From assembly GCA_020721945.1 (NCBI GenBank), contig DYLT01000002.1, positions 1 through 41,673 on the forward strand: DNA of 41,673 nt, in the 5' to 3' direction. A program made the position numbers and the translations under genes. The DNA is from Blastopirellula marina. Its GTDB lineage: Bacteria > Planctomycetota > Planctomycetia > Pirellulales > Thermoguttaceae. Every line of letters begins with the position of its first letter. The stretch's first letter is position 1. Below are positions 15,153 through 23,278 of the stretch, piece by piece. The notes under the pieces are model-generated. The model made no database searches. It was not told the DNA's origin and worked only from the letters and a program-made list of their open reading frames with translations.

Positions 15153-16859
15153 TTAGCCTGGGGACGAACTCGCGTTCGACCCGGGACTCGTGGCCGGCCC
15201 ATTGGGGGCGATGTGAGTCTCGTTCGAGCCGGAGCGCTTCGCCGCCGCTTGCGCCGCGGGTGGCCTGGACCGCCACGCGAGGTGTCCCGATCGGCTGACG
15301 ATCAACCGACCCGTCAGTACCGCGTATTGCACGCCCCACAACACGGCAATCAGGTAACTCACCAGGCCGGCATAGTAGGCGACCTCTCCCGCGCCGCGCC
15401 AGGTCCACCAGGCAACCAGGAGGCTGCCGACGGCCGCGCTGACCAGCGTCACCGCGAGTTTGCCGCGGATCGCGCGCCGAAGCTGGAGCCGGCCATGTTG
15501 GTCCAACGCATGGCGCGCCGACAGATTGGCCAACTCGCGCATGGCGGCAAGGTGGCTCCCTTTCTCGGGGGCCATGGTCTTCGGAGACAACACGAACCGG
15601 CCGAAACGTTTCGATCTGGGGGCCTCCGGCAAGGCCGCGCTGGCTTCGAGGTTTGCATCGGACGAACCGTCGCTTTGAATCGATGGCGTCGTTTCGCGGG
15701 GCACAGACGCATCCGACGACTCGCCGCCTGTCGTGCGGCCCGAAGCCTCTCTCACCCGAGCGAGCAGACGTTCCATGTACAGGTCGAGCGACTCTTCTTC
15801 GGCCGGTTCGGCGGGAGGCGTCTGCGGCGGCTGGGGCGAATCGGCACGCGCGGCGGCCACGGGCACCGGTACTGGCACCGGCATCGGATCGTCATCCACG
15901 GGCAGCCGGATCCCAAGACGGCGGAAGATCGCGTCGGTGGTCACCGGCGCCGTGGGCTCTGGCGGCGCGCTGCCACTCGCCGGCTGCGCCATGAACAAAG
16001 CCTCCGGGGTCGCCGACGGTGCCTCATCGGTCGGATCGCTCGGACGGCTGGCGTCGATTGGATCGGAGGCCGGGATCGCGGGCGCCGACTCGGACTCGGC
16101 TCTTGGCGCCGCATCGCCGGCCTCTTGTTCGGCCCATCGCCTGTCCAAGCGATCTTCACGCGACCGCATCGCTTGATCGCGTGCCTCAAGTTCCGCCAGG
16201 CGGGCCTCGATCTCCTCCTGTCGCGATTGGAGCTGGTCTTGTTGCGATCGGAGCCACGTCTCCAGTTCCGCATGCCTGGCGCGCAAATCCTGAGATTCCC
16301 GCTCCAACCGTGCTTCGAGGTCGTTCAGGGCCGCTTCCCGAACGTCCAACTCGCACTGGCGCGACGCCAATCGTTGGCTACGCTCGGCAAGGTGGCGCTC
16401 TTCCGACAACCGATGCGATTCCCATTGGCATTTCTCTCTTTCCAGGTCGTCGGACGGAGTGCCCCGAGTGCTGCGATCCGGTATCGAGGTGCCATTATCG
16501 GGTGGCATCAACCCCTCCGAGAACGCGGGGGTCTTGGGATCGAGTACCTCGAATTCGATCGGGCCAATTCCAAGTCGGTCACCGGCCACCAGGGGGGCAT
16601 CAGTGAAAATCTGGCCGTTGACCCAGGTGTCGGGCGACCAACGCCGGATAACCGCTGCTGAGGGGCCGCGGACGATCAGGCAGTGCACCGGGGCCACGCC
16701 TCGAGCGCGTAGCCGAAGTGTGCAGTGCGCCGCGGAACCGATCGTGCACTTTGCCGAACGCAGTCGCACCACCTGTCCCGCTTGCCGACCGCCGCGAACT
16801 CGCAAGACCAGGTCGCTTGGCGCATTGGTTGAGGAACCGACCAGACTCGATGGGAGCAT
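15153..16859 (-). CDS. FHA-domain / coiled-coil / membrane protein
   Basis: 568 residues. Residues ~15-106 form an FHA-like domain (VRGGRQAGQVVRLRS, CTIGSAAHCTLRL, VAPVHCLIV, DTWVNGQ, GDRLGIGPIEFEV). The usual phosphopeptide-binding Arg after Gly-Ile/Gly and the Ser of SxxH are replaced (IGS, APVH), so phosphothreonine binding may be lost. Residues ~140-265 are a long charged coiled coil (SQRLASRQCELD, LEARLERESQDL, QSRQEEIEARLAELEA). A Pro/Ala/Glu-rich linker follows, and two hydrophobic helices lie near the C-terminus (TLVSAAVGSLLVAWW and YYAGLVSYLIAVLW). The ATG at 16859 has AAGGA upstream; an in-frame TTG at 16907 is less likely. Probably a membrane-tethered scaffold; partner unknown. Confidence 0.8.
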   Translation of the reverse strand: MLPSSLVGSSTNAPSDLVLRVRGGRQAGQVVRLRSAKCTIGSAAHCTLRLRARGVAPVHCLIVRGPSAAVIRRWSPDTWVNGQIFTDAPLVAGDRLGIGPIEFEVLDPKTPAFSEGLMPPDNGTSIPDRSTRGTPSDDLEREKCQWESHRLSEERHLAERSQRLASRQCELDVREAALNDLEARLERESQDLRARHAELETWLRSQQDQLQSRQEEIEARLAELEARDQAMRSREDRLDRRWAEQEAGDAAPRAESESAPAIPASDPIDASRPSDPTDEAPSATPEALFMAQPASGSAPPEPTAPVTTDAIFRRLGIRLPVDDDPMPVPVPVPVAAARADSPQPPQTPPAEPAEEESLDLYMERLLARVREASGRTTGGESSDASVPRETTPSIQSDGSSDANLEASAALPEAPRSKRFGRFVLSPKTMAPEKGSHLAAMRELANLSARHALDQHGRLQLRRAIRGKLAVTLVSAAVGSLLVAWWTWRGAGEVAYYAGLVSYLIAVLWGVQYAVLTGRLIVSRSGHLAWRSRPPAAQAAAKRSGSNETHIAPNGPATSPGSNASSSPG

Positions 16860-17487
16860 GATTAACCAAGTTCCTTGGGTCCCAGGCACTTCGGTGGGGC
16901 GACCCAATCGCGAACATGCTGGGGCGCAAGGGGTTTCGCGCAGGGTCGCCTCACGGATCTAGCTTTTTGGCAGGGAGTGGTCAAACGACACGGGGGCCGG
17001 ATCGGCACGGGTTGCGGGTTCGGCAGAAAACGGTTGGATATCTCTGCCGGTTTTGACGATTATCCGTTAGCAACAATAGTTCGCGGTTTCACGCGAACCT
17101 GAAGATACGGCATCCTTCTTGCAGCTAAGCAGGACGAGCCACAAGAGGTCCAGTTTTGGCAGATCGACCTCGTGGGGAAATGACCAGAACGGTCGAGTAT
17201 CATACCGCCTGTTCGTAGGTTATTTCAAGAAGGACTTGTCAACACCGAGGAGCTTTGAGAAACTCTGATTTTTTTTCACGCCCGGCACTCTGGCTGCGTA
17301 GTATAGTTTGGTTGCGTTGCGCTTGGCGGGCGATCGCGATTTGGTTCGCAGAGTGGCGGTTTGTTGGGCGTAGGGTTGGATCTCGGACAGAACTTCGGAG
17401 GCAAAACTGGGGGTTCGACGACGGCTTATCTGAGGGGGGCGCACATCCTTCAGCCTGGCCAGGATCGGACACCGAAGGTGTGAAGCT
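16860..17487. other. Long divergent intergenic region
   Basis: 628 bp between the FHA gene (minus) and the DksA/TraR gene (plus), locally more AT-rich than its surroundings. It holds a perfect 7-bp inverted repeat GTTCGCG/CGCGAAC (17079-17098) and a run of seven T (17270-17276) after a weak GAG-TTT/AAA-CTC stem. TATAGT at about 17300 could be a -10 box for the downstream gene, but no matching -35 box is seen. No gene is supported. Confidence 0.45.
17079..17098. repeat. Perfect 7-bp inverted repeat
   Basis: GTTCGCG (17079-17085) and CGCGAAC (17092-17098) around GTTTCA, in the divergent FHA/DksA intergenic region. It could be a regulator site or a small hairpin. Confidence 0.3.
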
Positions 17488-17937
17488 ATGACTCGTAAAG
17501 AAGCGATCCTGAACATGCACCAAGTCTTGATCAAGCGGCGCGATGCGCTGCGCAAGGCGTTGGCGGGCGATTTGAGTCTTCTGAAGGAGCTTCGCGCGCA
17601 AGCTTCGGGCGATGTCGTGGACGCCGCCCTGGACTCGGTGCAGGACGAAATCAGCTCGCAGCTTGCCGAGGTGGAAAGCCGCGAGTTGGCCCGCATCGAG
17701 AACGCCTTGGAGCGGATGCGGGAGGGCCAGTACGGCGTGTGCGAAGGCTGCGGAACGAGCATTCCGTTGGCCCGTTTGAACGCCTTGCCGTACGCCACGC
17801 TGTGCGTCAAGTGCCAGCGCGAGGCGGAACGCGAAGGTTCTGGAGGCATGGCCGATGTCGACTGGAGCAAGCTCCTCGACAGCGGCTCCCACGATGTCGA
17901 TTTGTCTATCAGCGATATCGAATTGGACGTCTCCTAG
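17488..17937 (+). CDS. DksA/TraR C4-type zinc-finger protein
   Basis: 149 residues. The N-terminal part is helical and charged, forming the coiled-coil that reaches the RNA polymerase secondary channel in DksA. The zinc finger has four Cys: CEGC (Cys85, Cys88) and CVKC (Cys106, Cys109), with the linker GTSIPLARLNALPYATL typical of this family. The coiled-coil tip lacks a clear DxxDxA motif, so true DksA-like ppGpp co-regulation is uncertain. An acidic tail (DVDLSISDIELDVS) follows the finger. The ATG at 17488 has GAAGGTG upstream. A terminator-like hairpin separates it from htrA, so it may be monocistronic. Confidence 0.85.
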   Translation: MTRKEAILNMHQVLIKRRDALRKALAGDLSLLKELRAQASGDVVDAALDSVQDEISSQLAEVESRELARIENALERMREGQYGVCEGCGTSIPLARLNALPYATLCVKCQREAEREGSGGMADVDWSKLLDSGSHDVDLSISDIELDVS

Positions 17938-17998
17938 CAGATCCGCCCGCGCTTGGGGGGCGGTCCTTGCCCCAATGGCTTCCATCGGCTGACAATAG

Positions 17999-18039
17999 CC
18001 CCGGTAGCGGATGCCCGTCGAGCACCCTGCCGGGGTTTT
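17999..18039 (+). terminator. Terminator-like hairpin after the DksA/TraR gene
   Basis: CCCCGGTAG (17999-18007) pairs with CTGCCGGGG (18027-18035) over nine positions including one T-G pair, followed directly by TTTT (18036-18039). The 19-base loop is long. It lies 60 bp after the stop and 50 bp before htrA. Confidence 0.5.
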
Positions 18040-18089
18040 GTGTTGGGGTACGCTGCCCACGCAGACGGCCAACGAGCACGGAGAACCTT

Positions 18090-19259
18090 ATGCGACGGTT
18101 TCTGGTCTTCCCCGGACGCCGCCTTCGGTCGTTCTTGTGGGCGGCTATCGTGCTCTCGACCATGATGATGCCTGGCTTGGGGGGGCTGGCGTACGGGCAG
18201 CGGGCCATTCAGGCAGCGATCGAACGGGCTGGACCGGTCTCGCCTGACAAGCGGGCCGAACTGTACCGTGAACTTCGTGCCCAAAGCGAGTTCCTGGAAC
18301 GCCAGTCGGCGGTGATCCGGACCGTGGCACGCCTGGTTGGGCCCACCGTGGTCTTTGTCGAAGCCGACGCCTCGCATCGCGCCGTCGGCCCTGGAGGGCG
18401 CCTTCGGCGTGTCGAGGAAGCCGGCTCCGGCGTGGTCATCGCGTTCGGTGGCAAACACTACATTCTAACGAGCCGCCACGTGGTGGCCGGCACCCCCCCT
18501 GAGTCGATCAAGATCACGCTGGCCGATGGGCGACGCCTCCATCCCATTAGAATCTGGGATGACATCGAGACCGATGTTGCGGTGATGGCCGTCTCGGCAC
18601 CAGATCTCGTCGCCGCCACCTTGGGCGACAGCGACCGCATGGAAATCGGCGACTTTGTGCTGGCCGTCGGGAGTCCTTTCGGCTTGAGCAATTCGGTCAC
18701 GTTCGGCATCATCAGCGCCAAGGGACGGCGCGATCTCGACCTGGGCGATTCCGGCGTGCGCCTTCAGGATTTCCTTCAGACCGACGCGGCGATCAACCCG
18801 GGCAACAGCGGCGGACCCTTGGTCAATCTCCGCGGCGAAGTGATCGGCATCAACACCGCGATCGCCAGCCGCTCGGGCGCCAACGAAGGCATCGGCTTCG
18901 CCATCCCCATCAACATGTTCATGGTGGTGGCACGCCAGCTCATCGAGCGCGGGAAGGTGTCGCGGGCGTTCTTGGGGGTGACGCTGGACCCGGCCTACGG
19001 GCCGGTTGCCGCCGCCGAGTTGGGACTGCCGCGACCCGCCGGCGCCCGCGTCAATCAGGTGGCCGAGAACTCGCCAGCCGCCACGGCCAAAATTGAAGTC
19101 GGCGACGTCATCCTCGAGTTCAATGGCATCCCCGTCGAGAACGACGCCCATCTGGTCAACATGGTCAACCTCACCCCAGTCGGCAAGCAGGTCGAGGTGG
19201 TCGTCTATCGTCAGGGGCGGACCGAGGTCGTGCGGGTCGTCGTGGGGGAGCGCCGCTGA
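18090..19259 (+). CDS. htrA: HtrA/DegP-family serine protease with one PDZ domain
   Basis: 389-residue periplasmic or membrane-tethered trypsin-like protease for damaged envelope proteins. The N-terminal 37 residues look like a signal peptide (arginine-rich start, then FLWAAIVLSTMMMPG). The catalytic triad is visible: His130 in LTSRHVV, Asp162 in ETDVAVM and Ser240 in NPGNSGGP. One PDZ domain occupies about residues 290-385 (RAFLGVTLD, AGARVNQVAENSPAA, VGDVILEFNGIPV). Between signal and protease lies a charged helix (ELYRELRAQSEFLERQ), longer than in many HtrA proteins. The ATG at 18090 has GGAGA upstream; longer frames reaching into the DksA gene are shadows. Confidence 0.93.
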   Translation: MRRFLVFPGRRLRSFLWAAIVLSTMMMPGLGGLAYGQRAIQAAIERAGPVSPDKRAELYRELRAQSEFLERQSAVIRTVARLVGPTVVFVEADASHRAVGPGGRLRRVEEAGSGVVIAFGGKHYILTSRHVVAGTPPESIKITLADGRRLHPIRIWDDIETDVAVMAVSAPDLVAATLGDSDRMEIGDFVLAVGSPFGLSNSVTFGIISAKGRRDLDLGDSGVRLQDFLQTDAAINPGNSGGPLVNLRGEVIGINTAIASRSGANEGIGFAIPINMFMVVARQLIERGKVSRAFLGVTLDPAYGPVAAAELGLPRPAGARVNQVAENSPAATAKIEVGDVILEFNGIPVENDAHLVNMVNLTPVGKQVEVVVYRQGRTEVVRVVVGERR

Positions 19260-19361
19260 ATCGACCTGCACCATCTCGGGTTCATACCGGCAACAAGCAC
19301 GGCGTGCCAGGGACGGCGAGAGACCCCAGCACGGTCGAGGGCGGCCTGCCCAGCGCCCGGT

Positions 19362-19381
19362 CCCGGGGTTGACGCCCCGGG
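19362..19381. repeat. GC-rich hairpin upstream of the HNH gene
   Basis: CCCGGGG (19362-19368) and CCCCGGG (19375-19381) around TTGACG. It lies between htrA and the HNH gene without a T tract, so termination is doubtful. Confidence 0.35.
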
Positions 19382-19419
19382 GGCTCCCGGTGTTCAATGG
19401 AAGTAGCGATGGCACCACC

Positions 19420-20016
19420 ATGAGCACCGGGGTAATTCGACGTCCGACCTTGGTCTTGAACCGGAACTGGCAGCCGGTCCGCGTGGCGACGGTGGCGCGG
19501 GCGATTACGCTGGTTTACGGCGGTACGGCCCAGGTCGTCGATCCGAACGACTTCCGCACCTATACCTGGGCCGACTGGTCGGCGCTTCGGCCCCGCGAGG
19601 GTGAACTTTTCGTGCAGGCGGTCCGCAGCCGGATCCGTGTCCCGGAGGTGATCGCGCTGAACGACTACGACCGGCTTCCGAGCACCACCGTGGCCTTCAC
19701 TCGGCGGAACCTCTTCAAACGCGACCACCACACGTGCCAGTATTGCGGCGCGCAGCCGGGCCCCGACCAGTTGACCATCGACCATATTGTGCCGCGCTCG
19801 CTGGGAGGAATCTCGAGTTGGACGAACTGCGTGTTGGCGTGCGTGGCGTGCAACAAGCGCAAGGCCGACCGGACGCCCGAGCAGGCGGGCATGCGGCTCC
19901 GGCGCGCGCCGGTGCGGCCGAAATGGAAACCGCTTTACGCCACCCACGGCGTACGCATCGAGAGTTGGTCCCGGTTTCTCAGTGAGGCATACTGGAACGT
20001 CGAGTTGGAGGCCTAG
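19420..20016 (+). CDS. HNH endonuclease domain protein
   Basis: 198 residues. The N-terminal half (PTLVLNRNWQPVRVATVARA, GGTAQVVDP, IRVPEVIAL) is the standard opening of stand-alone bacterial HNH proteins, and the C-terminal half holds the nuclease: CQYCG, LTIDHIVPRSLGG, then NCVLACVACNKRKAD, that is two CxxC zinc knuckles around the DH...N core. Such proteins are widespread outside mobile elements and their substrate is usually unknown. The ATG at 19420 is the first in frame that keeps the conserved N-terminus. No restriction or defence genes are adjacent, so I do not infer a defence role. Confidence 0.88.
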   Translation: MSTGVIRRPTLVLNRNWQPVRVATVARAITLVYGGTAQVVDPNDFRTYTWADWSALRPREGELFVQAVRSRIRVPEVIALNDYDRLPSTTVAFTRRNLFKRDHHTCQYCGAQPGPDQLTIDHIVPRSLGGISSWTNCVLACVACNKRKADRTPEQAGMRLRRAPVRPKWKPLYATHGVRIESWSRFLSEAYWNVELEA

Positions 20017-20130
20017 TCGCCCTGTTTGCCTTGGGAAGGGCCCGCTGGCCGCGCCTCGGGGGCCCCACTTACTTCAAGGTTCCACGCTGTCGGCCCCTTT
20101 CGTCCTTGGGTTGCTCGTCCCCCGCGTTCG

Positions 20131-21129
20131 ATGCCCCAACCCCTCCGACGACTTCAGATCGGCTTGGCCGTCCTCGGCGCGGTCTTCCTTTTCGCCGTCC
20201 TGGGATACCGGCTTGCCGGGTGGGACTGGCTCGATGCGATCTACATGGTCGTGACCACGCTGACGACGGTGGGATACCGGGAGGTGCGGGAGATGACGCC
20301 CGCGCTCATGTGGTTCAATATCGTCGTCATCCTCGTCGGTGTGGCGACAACGCTCTATGTCCTGGGAGGCTTCGTCCACATGGTGCTTGAAGGAGAGATC
20401 AATCGGGCCTTGGGGCATCGCCGCGTGGTCAAGGAAATCGAGCGGCTGGAAGGTCACGCGGTCATTTGCGGATTTGGCCGCATGGGCGAGGTCGTGGCCG
20501 CCGAACTACGCCGGCGCCATCAGCCGCTGGTCGTCGTGGATCGATGCGCCGAGCGCGTCGATGAGGCCATCGGCCAAGGGTTCCTGGCCATGCCAGCCGA
20601 CGCGACCGAGGAGGAGGCGCTGCGAAGCGCCGGCATCCCGCGTGCGAAAACCCTGGTGGTAACCCTCCCAAGCGACGCCGACAATGTGTTTCTGACCCTC
20701 ACCGCACGCGATCTCAACCCGAGATTGCTCATCATTGCCCGCGCCGAACTCCGGACCACCGAAAAGAAACTCCTTCAGGCAGGGGCCGACCGCGTGGTCC
20801 TCCCCGCGACGACCGCCGCCCTGCGCATGGCCGCCATGGTGACTCGGCCCTCGACGGTCGAATTGATCGATCTGGCCTCTGCCGGCCATCTGGAAGAAAT
20901 GGCGATCGACGAGCTGCCCATCCCTCCGGGAAGCCCCCTCATTGGGGTTACGATACGCGACTCCCACGCCCGCAGCCAGTTCGGGCTGCTGATCGTCGCC
21001 CTTCGCTCCGCCGATGGCCAGCTCTCCCTCAATCCGGGGGCATCGGCCCAGTTTCAACAAGGTGATGCCGTGATCGCCCTGGGGCGCGTCGAAGACATCG
21101 AGCGATTTCGCGCGCAATACCGGGTCTAG
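20131..21129 (+). CDS. Two-TM potassium channel with RCK (TrkA-N and TrkA-C) domains, non-canonical filter
   Basis: 332 residues, MthK-like layout. TM1 is about 8-28, the pore helix and filter about 34-50, TM2 about 60-80. The Rossmann TrkA-N domain begins at AVICGFGRMGEVVAAEL and a TrkA-C domain with a ligand-binding beta fold closes the protein (SPLIGVTIRD to DAVIALGRVEDIERF). The filter reads TTVGYR (Arg50) where K+ channels normally have TVGYG, so selectivity or conduction may differ. RCK domains gate such channels with Ca2+, nucleotides or c-di-AMP. The ATG at 20131 starts right before TM1. It overlaps nothing and follows the HNH gene by 114 bp. Confidence 0.88.
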   Translation: MPQPLRRLQIGLAVLGAVFLFAVLGYRLAGWDWLDAIYMVVTTLTTVGYREVREMTPALMWFNIVVILVGVATTLYVLGGFVHMVLEGEINRALGHRRVVKEIERLEGHAVICGFGRMGEVVAAELRRRHQPLVVVDRCAERVDEAIGQGFLAMPADATEEEALRSAGIPRAKTLVVTLPSDADNVFLTLTARDLNPRLLIIARAELRTTEKKLLQAGADRVVLPATTAALRMAAMVTRPSTVELIDLASAGHLEEMAIDELPIPPGSPLIGVTIRDSHARSQFGLLIVALRSADGQLSLNPGASAQFQQGDAVIALGRVEDIERFRAQYRV

Positions 21130-21404
21130 CCAGCAGCGGCAAGGAAACGAGTTATGCTATGTTGCGCAAGTCGACGCATGTGTCGGTGGGATCGACAAGA
21201 CGCCCCACGGCCTGGCGCGGCTTCCGTTGCAGAATCGCGGTAGAATTGGTCGTGGTCCTCAGTAGTTCGTCCCGGTTCTTCGCGCGGCACACACTTTGCA
21301 TAAGAGGGGATCCCACCCGATGGCGTTGTCGCTCGAGGCGATGGGCGATGACGCGGGTACCACTCCGCACGGATGTGACCAAGGCTTTCTCCCGAAGGTG
21401 GCAA

Positions 21405-22544
21405 ATGCAGATGCAGGCCGTAAAGTTCTGGCTCGTTCTCTTGGCAACCCTCTGGAGTGCCGCTGGCGCGCGCGCGGCTCAGCCCGTGGGATCAGCCCCA
21501 CGAGTTGATCTGGCCGCCTATCGGCAGGCCGTGGATCGCGCCGTGGAATTCCTTCGCACCAAGGCCCAGGCGCCCGATGGCTCTTATGCCTCCTTTGCGG
21601 GGCCAGGGGTGACCGCCGTGGTGACGACAGGCCTCTTGCGCAATGGCGTTGCCCCAAACGACCCCTTGGTGGCCAAGAGCCTGAAACACCTGGAGGGGAT
21701 GGTTCGACCCGATGGGGGTATCTACCAGGCGAAGAGTCTCTACCGCAACTACGAAACATGCCTGGCCGTGATGTGCTTCGCGGAGGCCAACCGCGATGGC
21801 CGTTACGACAAGCTCCTCAAGGCGGCGGACAAGTTTCTCAAGAACGAACAGTGGGATGACGGCGAAGGATACGACAAGTCGAGTGCCTACTACGGCGGAG
21901 CGGGCTACGGCAAGCACGAGCGTCCAGACTTGTCGAATACCCAATTCCTCGTCGAGGCCCTGCGCTCCATCGGCCATGGACCCGACGACCCGGCGATTCA
22001 GCGGGCCTTGGTTTTCGTCTCGCGGTGCCAGAACTTCGAGAGCGAACACAACACCACCGGGCTGGCCGCCAAAAACCCGGATGGCGGCTTCTACTATACC
22101 GCCGCGGCCGGGGGCGAAAGCCAGGCCGGCAAGCTGCCCAATGGCGGCCTACGCAGCTACGGCTCGATGACCTACGCGGGCCTAAAGAGCATGATTTTTG
22201 CCGGGGTCGGGCCGGACGATCCCCGGGTCAAGGCCGCCCTGGCGTGGATCCGCAAGAACTACGATGTCAAGTCCAACCCTGGCATTGGCAATGCCGGCCT
22301 CTACTACTATTACCACACCTTTGCCAAGGCCCTCGATGCCATGAAGCTCGACCGCGTCGAGGACGAGCAGGGCGTGCAACACGACTGGCGCCAGGACTTG
22401 TTCGCCGAGTTGCTTCGTCGGCAGCGGCCCGATGGTTCGTGGATCAACGAGAACGCCCGCTGGCTCGAGGGCGAGCCGAGCTTGGTGACCGGCTACGTCC
22501 TGTTGACCTTGGCCTACTGCAAGCCCGGCGTCGAGAAGCGGTAA
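21405..22544 (+). CDS. Secreted prenyltransferase/squalene-oxidase-repeat protein
   Basis: 379 residues from the ATG at 21405 (GAAGGTGG upstream; a second Met follows two codons later). A signal peptide (FWLVLLATLWSAAGARAAQ) is followed by an alpha-toroid of repeats, as in terpenoid cyclases and prenyltransferases: AVDRAVEFLRTKAQAPDGSY, SLKHLEGMVRPDGGIY, ALVFVSRCQNFES, PDGGFYYT, ALAWIRKNY and LLRRQRPDGSW. The QxxDGSW-type motifs are clear, but the DxDD motif of squalene-hopene cyclase is absent, so cyclase activity is not indicated. Exported proteins of this type are numerous in planctomycetes and have no fixed function. Confidence 0.85.
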   Translation: MQMQAVKFWLVLLATLWSAAGARAAQPVGSAPRVDLAAYRQAVDRAVEFLRTKAQAPDGSYASFAGPGVTAVVTTGLLRNGVAPNDPLVAKSLKHLEGMVRPDGGIYQAKSLYRNYETCLAVMCFAEANRDGRYDKLLKAADKFLKNEQWDDGEGYDKSSAYYGGAGYGKHERPDLSNTQFLVEALRSIGHGPDDPAIQRALVFVSRCQNFESEHNTTGLAAKNPDGGFYYTAAAGGESQAGKLPNGGLRSYGSMTYAGLKSMIFAGVGPDDPRVKAALAWIRKNYDVKSNPGIGNAGLYYYYHTFAKALDAMKLDRVEDEQGVQHDWRQDLFAELLRRQRPDGSWINENARWLEGEPSLVTGYVLLTLAYCKPGVEKR

Positions 22545-22637
22545 ACGACATTTCGCTCAACTCTTGTCCCGCCCGGACGATAATCGGTCGGCAGCCTTGG
22601 GACCGACACCCGATCAACCACCCGGGGGGACCTCACC

Positions 22638-23255
22638 ATGTCCAGCCAACCGCTTGCGCCGAGCAAAGGGGCCAAACGCATCACCAATGCCCAACTTGCG
22701 CCGGGCGATATCATCGTGTCCACGACCGACGCCGTGGCCTCGCAGGTTATCCGCCAATGGACGCACTCGAAGATCAGCCACGTCATGCTTTACCTTGGGC
22801 ATGGCCAGGTGGTCGAAGCGGTTGCCGAGGGCGTGGTCGCTCGCTCGTTGACCGCGGCCCTCCACGAGGCGACGCTGGCCATGGCCTTCCGCAAGAAGGG
22901 CCTGTCGCACAAGGTCGTCCAGAACGTGCTTACCTACGCTCGGGCGAAAGCGGCGGAGAAGCGGGCCTACGATTATGGCGGGGCCGCTGGCGGCGGGGCG
23001 CGGGCCAACCCGGCGGCTTGCCGGGCCCTCCTCGGCGTGTCCGTGGGGCTGCTTGCCGCCGAGCTGGCCTGCCGCAGCGCCTCCCGCGGCGGTTGGCAGG
23101 ATCCTGAAAAGTACTATTGCTCCGAACTGGTGCTCGAAGCGTTCGAGCGCGCAGGCGTCCGCCTGGTCGACACCAGTCCCAGTGTCAGTGTGCCCCAGCA
23201 GATTGTCGATGCGGCCCAGAAGGGGGTTCTTGCCTACGTCGGCCACCTGCGCTGA
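22638..23255 (+). CDS. YiiX/YebB-like permuted NlpC/P60 cysteine hydrolase
   Basis: 205 residues, no signal peptide. The permuted papain-like order is seen: PGDIIVSTT, then WTHSKISHVMLYLG with the catalytic His, and later YYCSELVLEAFERAGV with the nucleophile Cys. This is the PF05708 pattern, in which His precedes Cys. Relatives cleave amide bonds of peptides or lipids. An Ala/Gly-rich insertion (YGGAAGGGARANP) lies between the motifs. GGGGGGA seven bases upstream supports the ATG at 22638. It converges on the alpha/beta hydrolase gene with a 23-bp gap. Confidence 0.82.
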   Translation: MSSQPLAPSKGAKRITNAQLAPGDIIVSTTDAVASQVIRQWTHSKISHVMLYLGHGQVVEAVAEGVVARSLTAALHEATLAMAFRKKGLSHKVVQNVLTYARAKAAEKRAYDYGGAAGGGARANPAACRALLGVSVGLLAAELACRSASRGGWQDPEKYYCSELVLEAFERAGVRLVDTSPSVSVPQQIVDAAQKGVLAYVGHLR

Positions 23256-23278
23256 CAAGACCGCCCGGCCGCGGGATA

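Noticed and set aside
19420-20016. HNH protein as part of a restriction or anti-phage system
   Set aside because: No methyltransferase, helicase or other defence gene is adjacent; neighbours are a protease and a K+ channel.
21159-21404. Upstream extension of the prenyltransferase-repeat gene
   Set aside because: It would precede the signal peptide with basic non-conserved residues; the ATG at 21405 starts the signal peptide.
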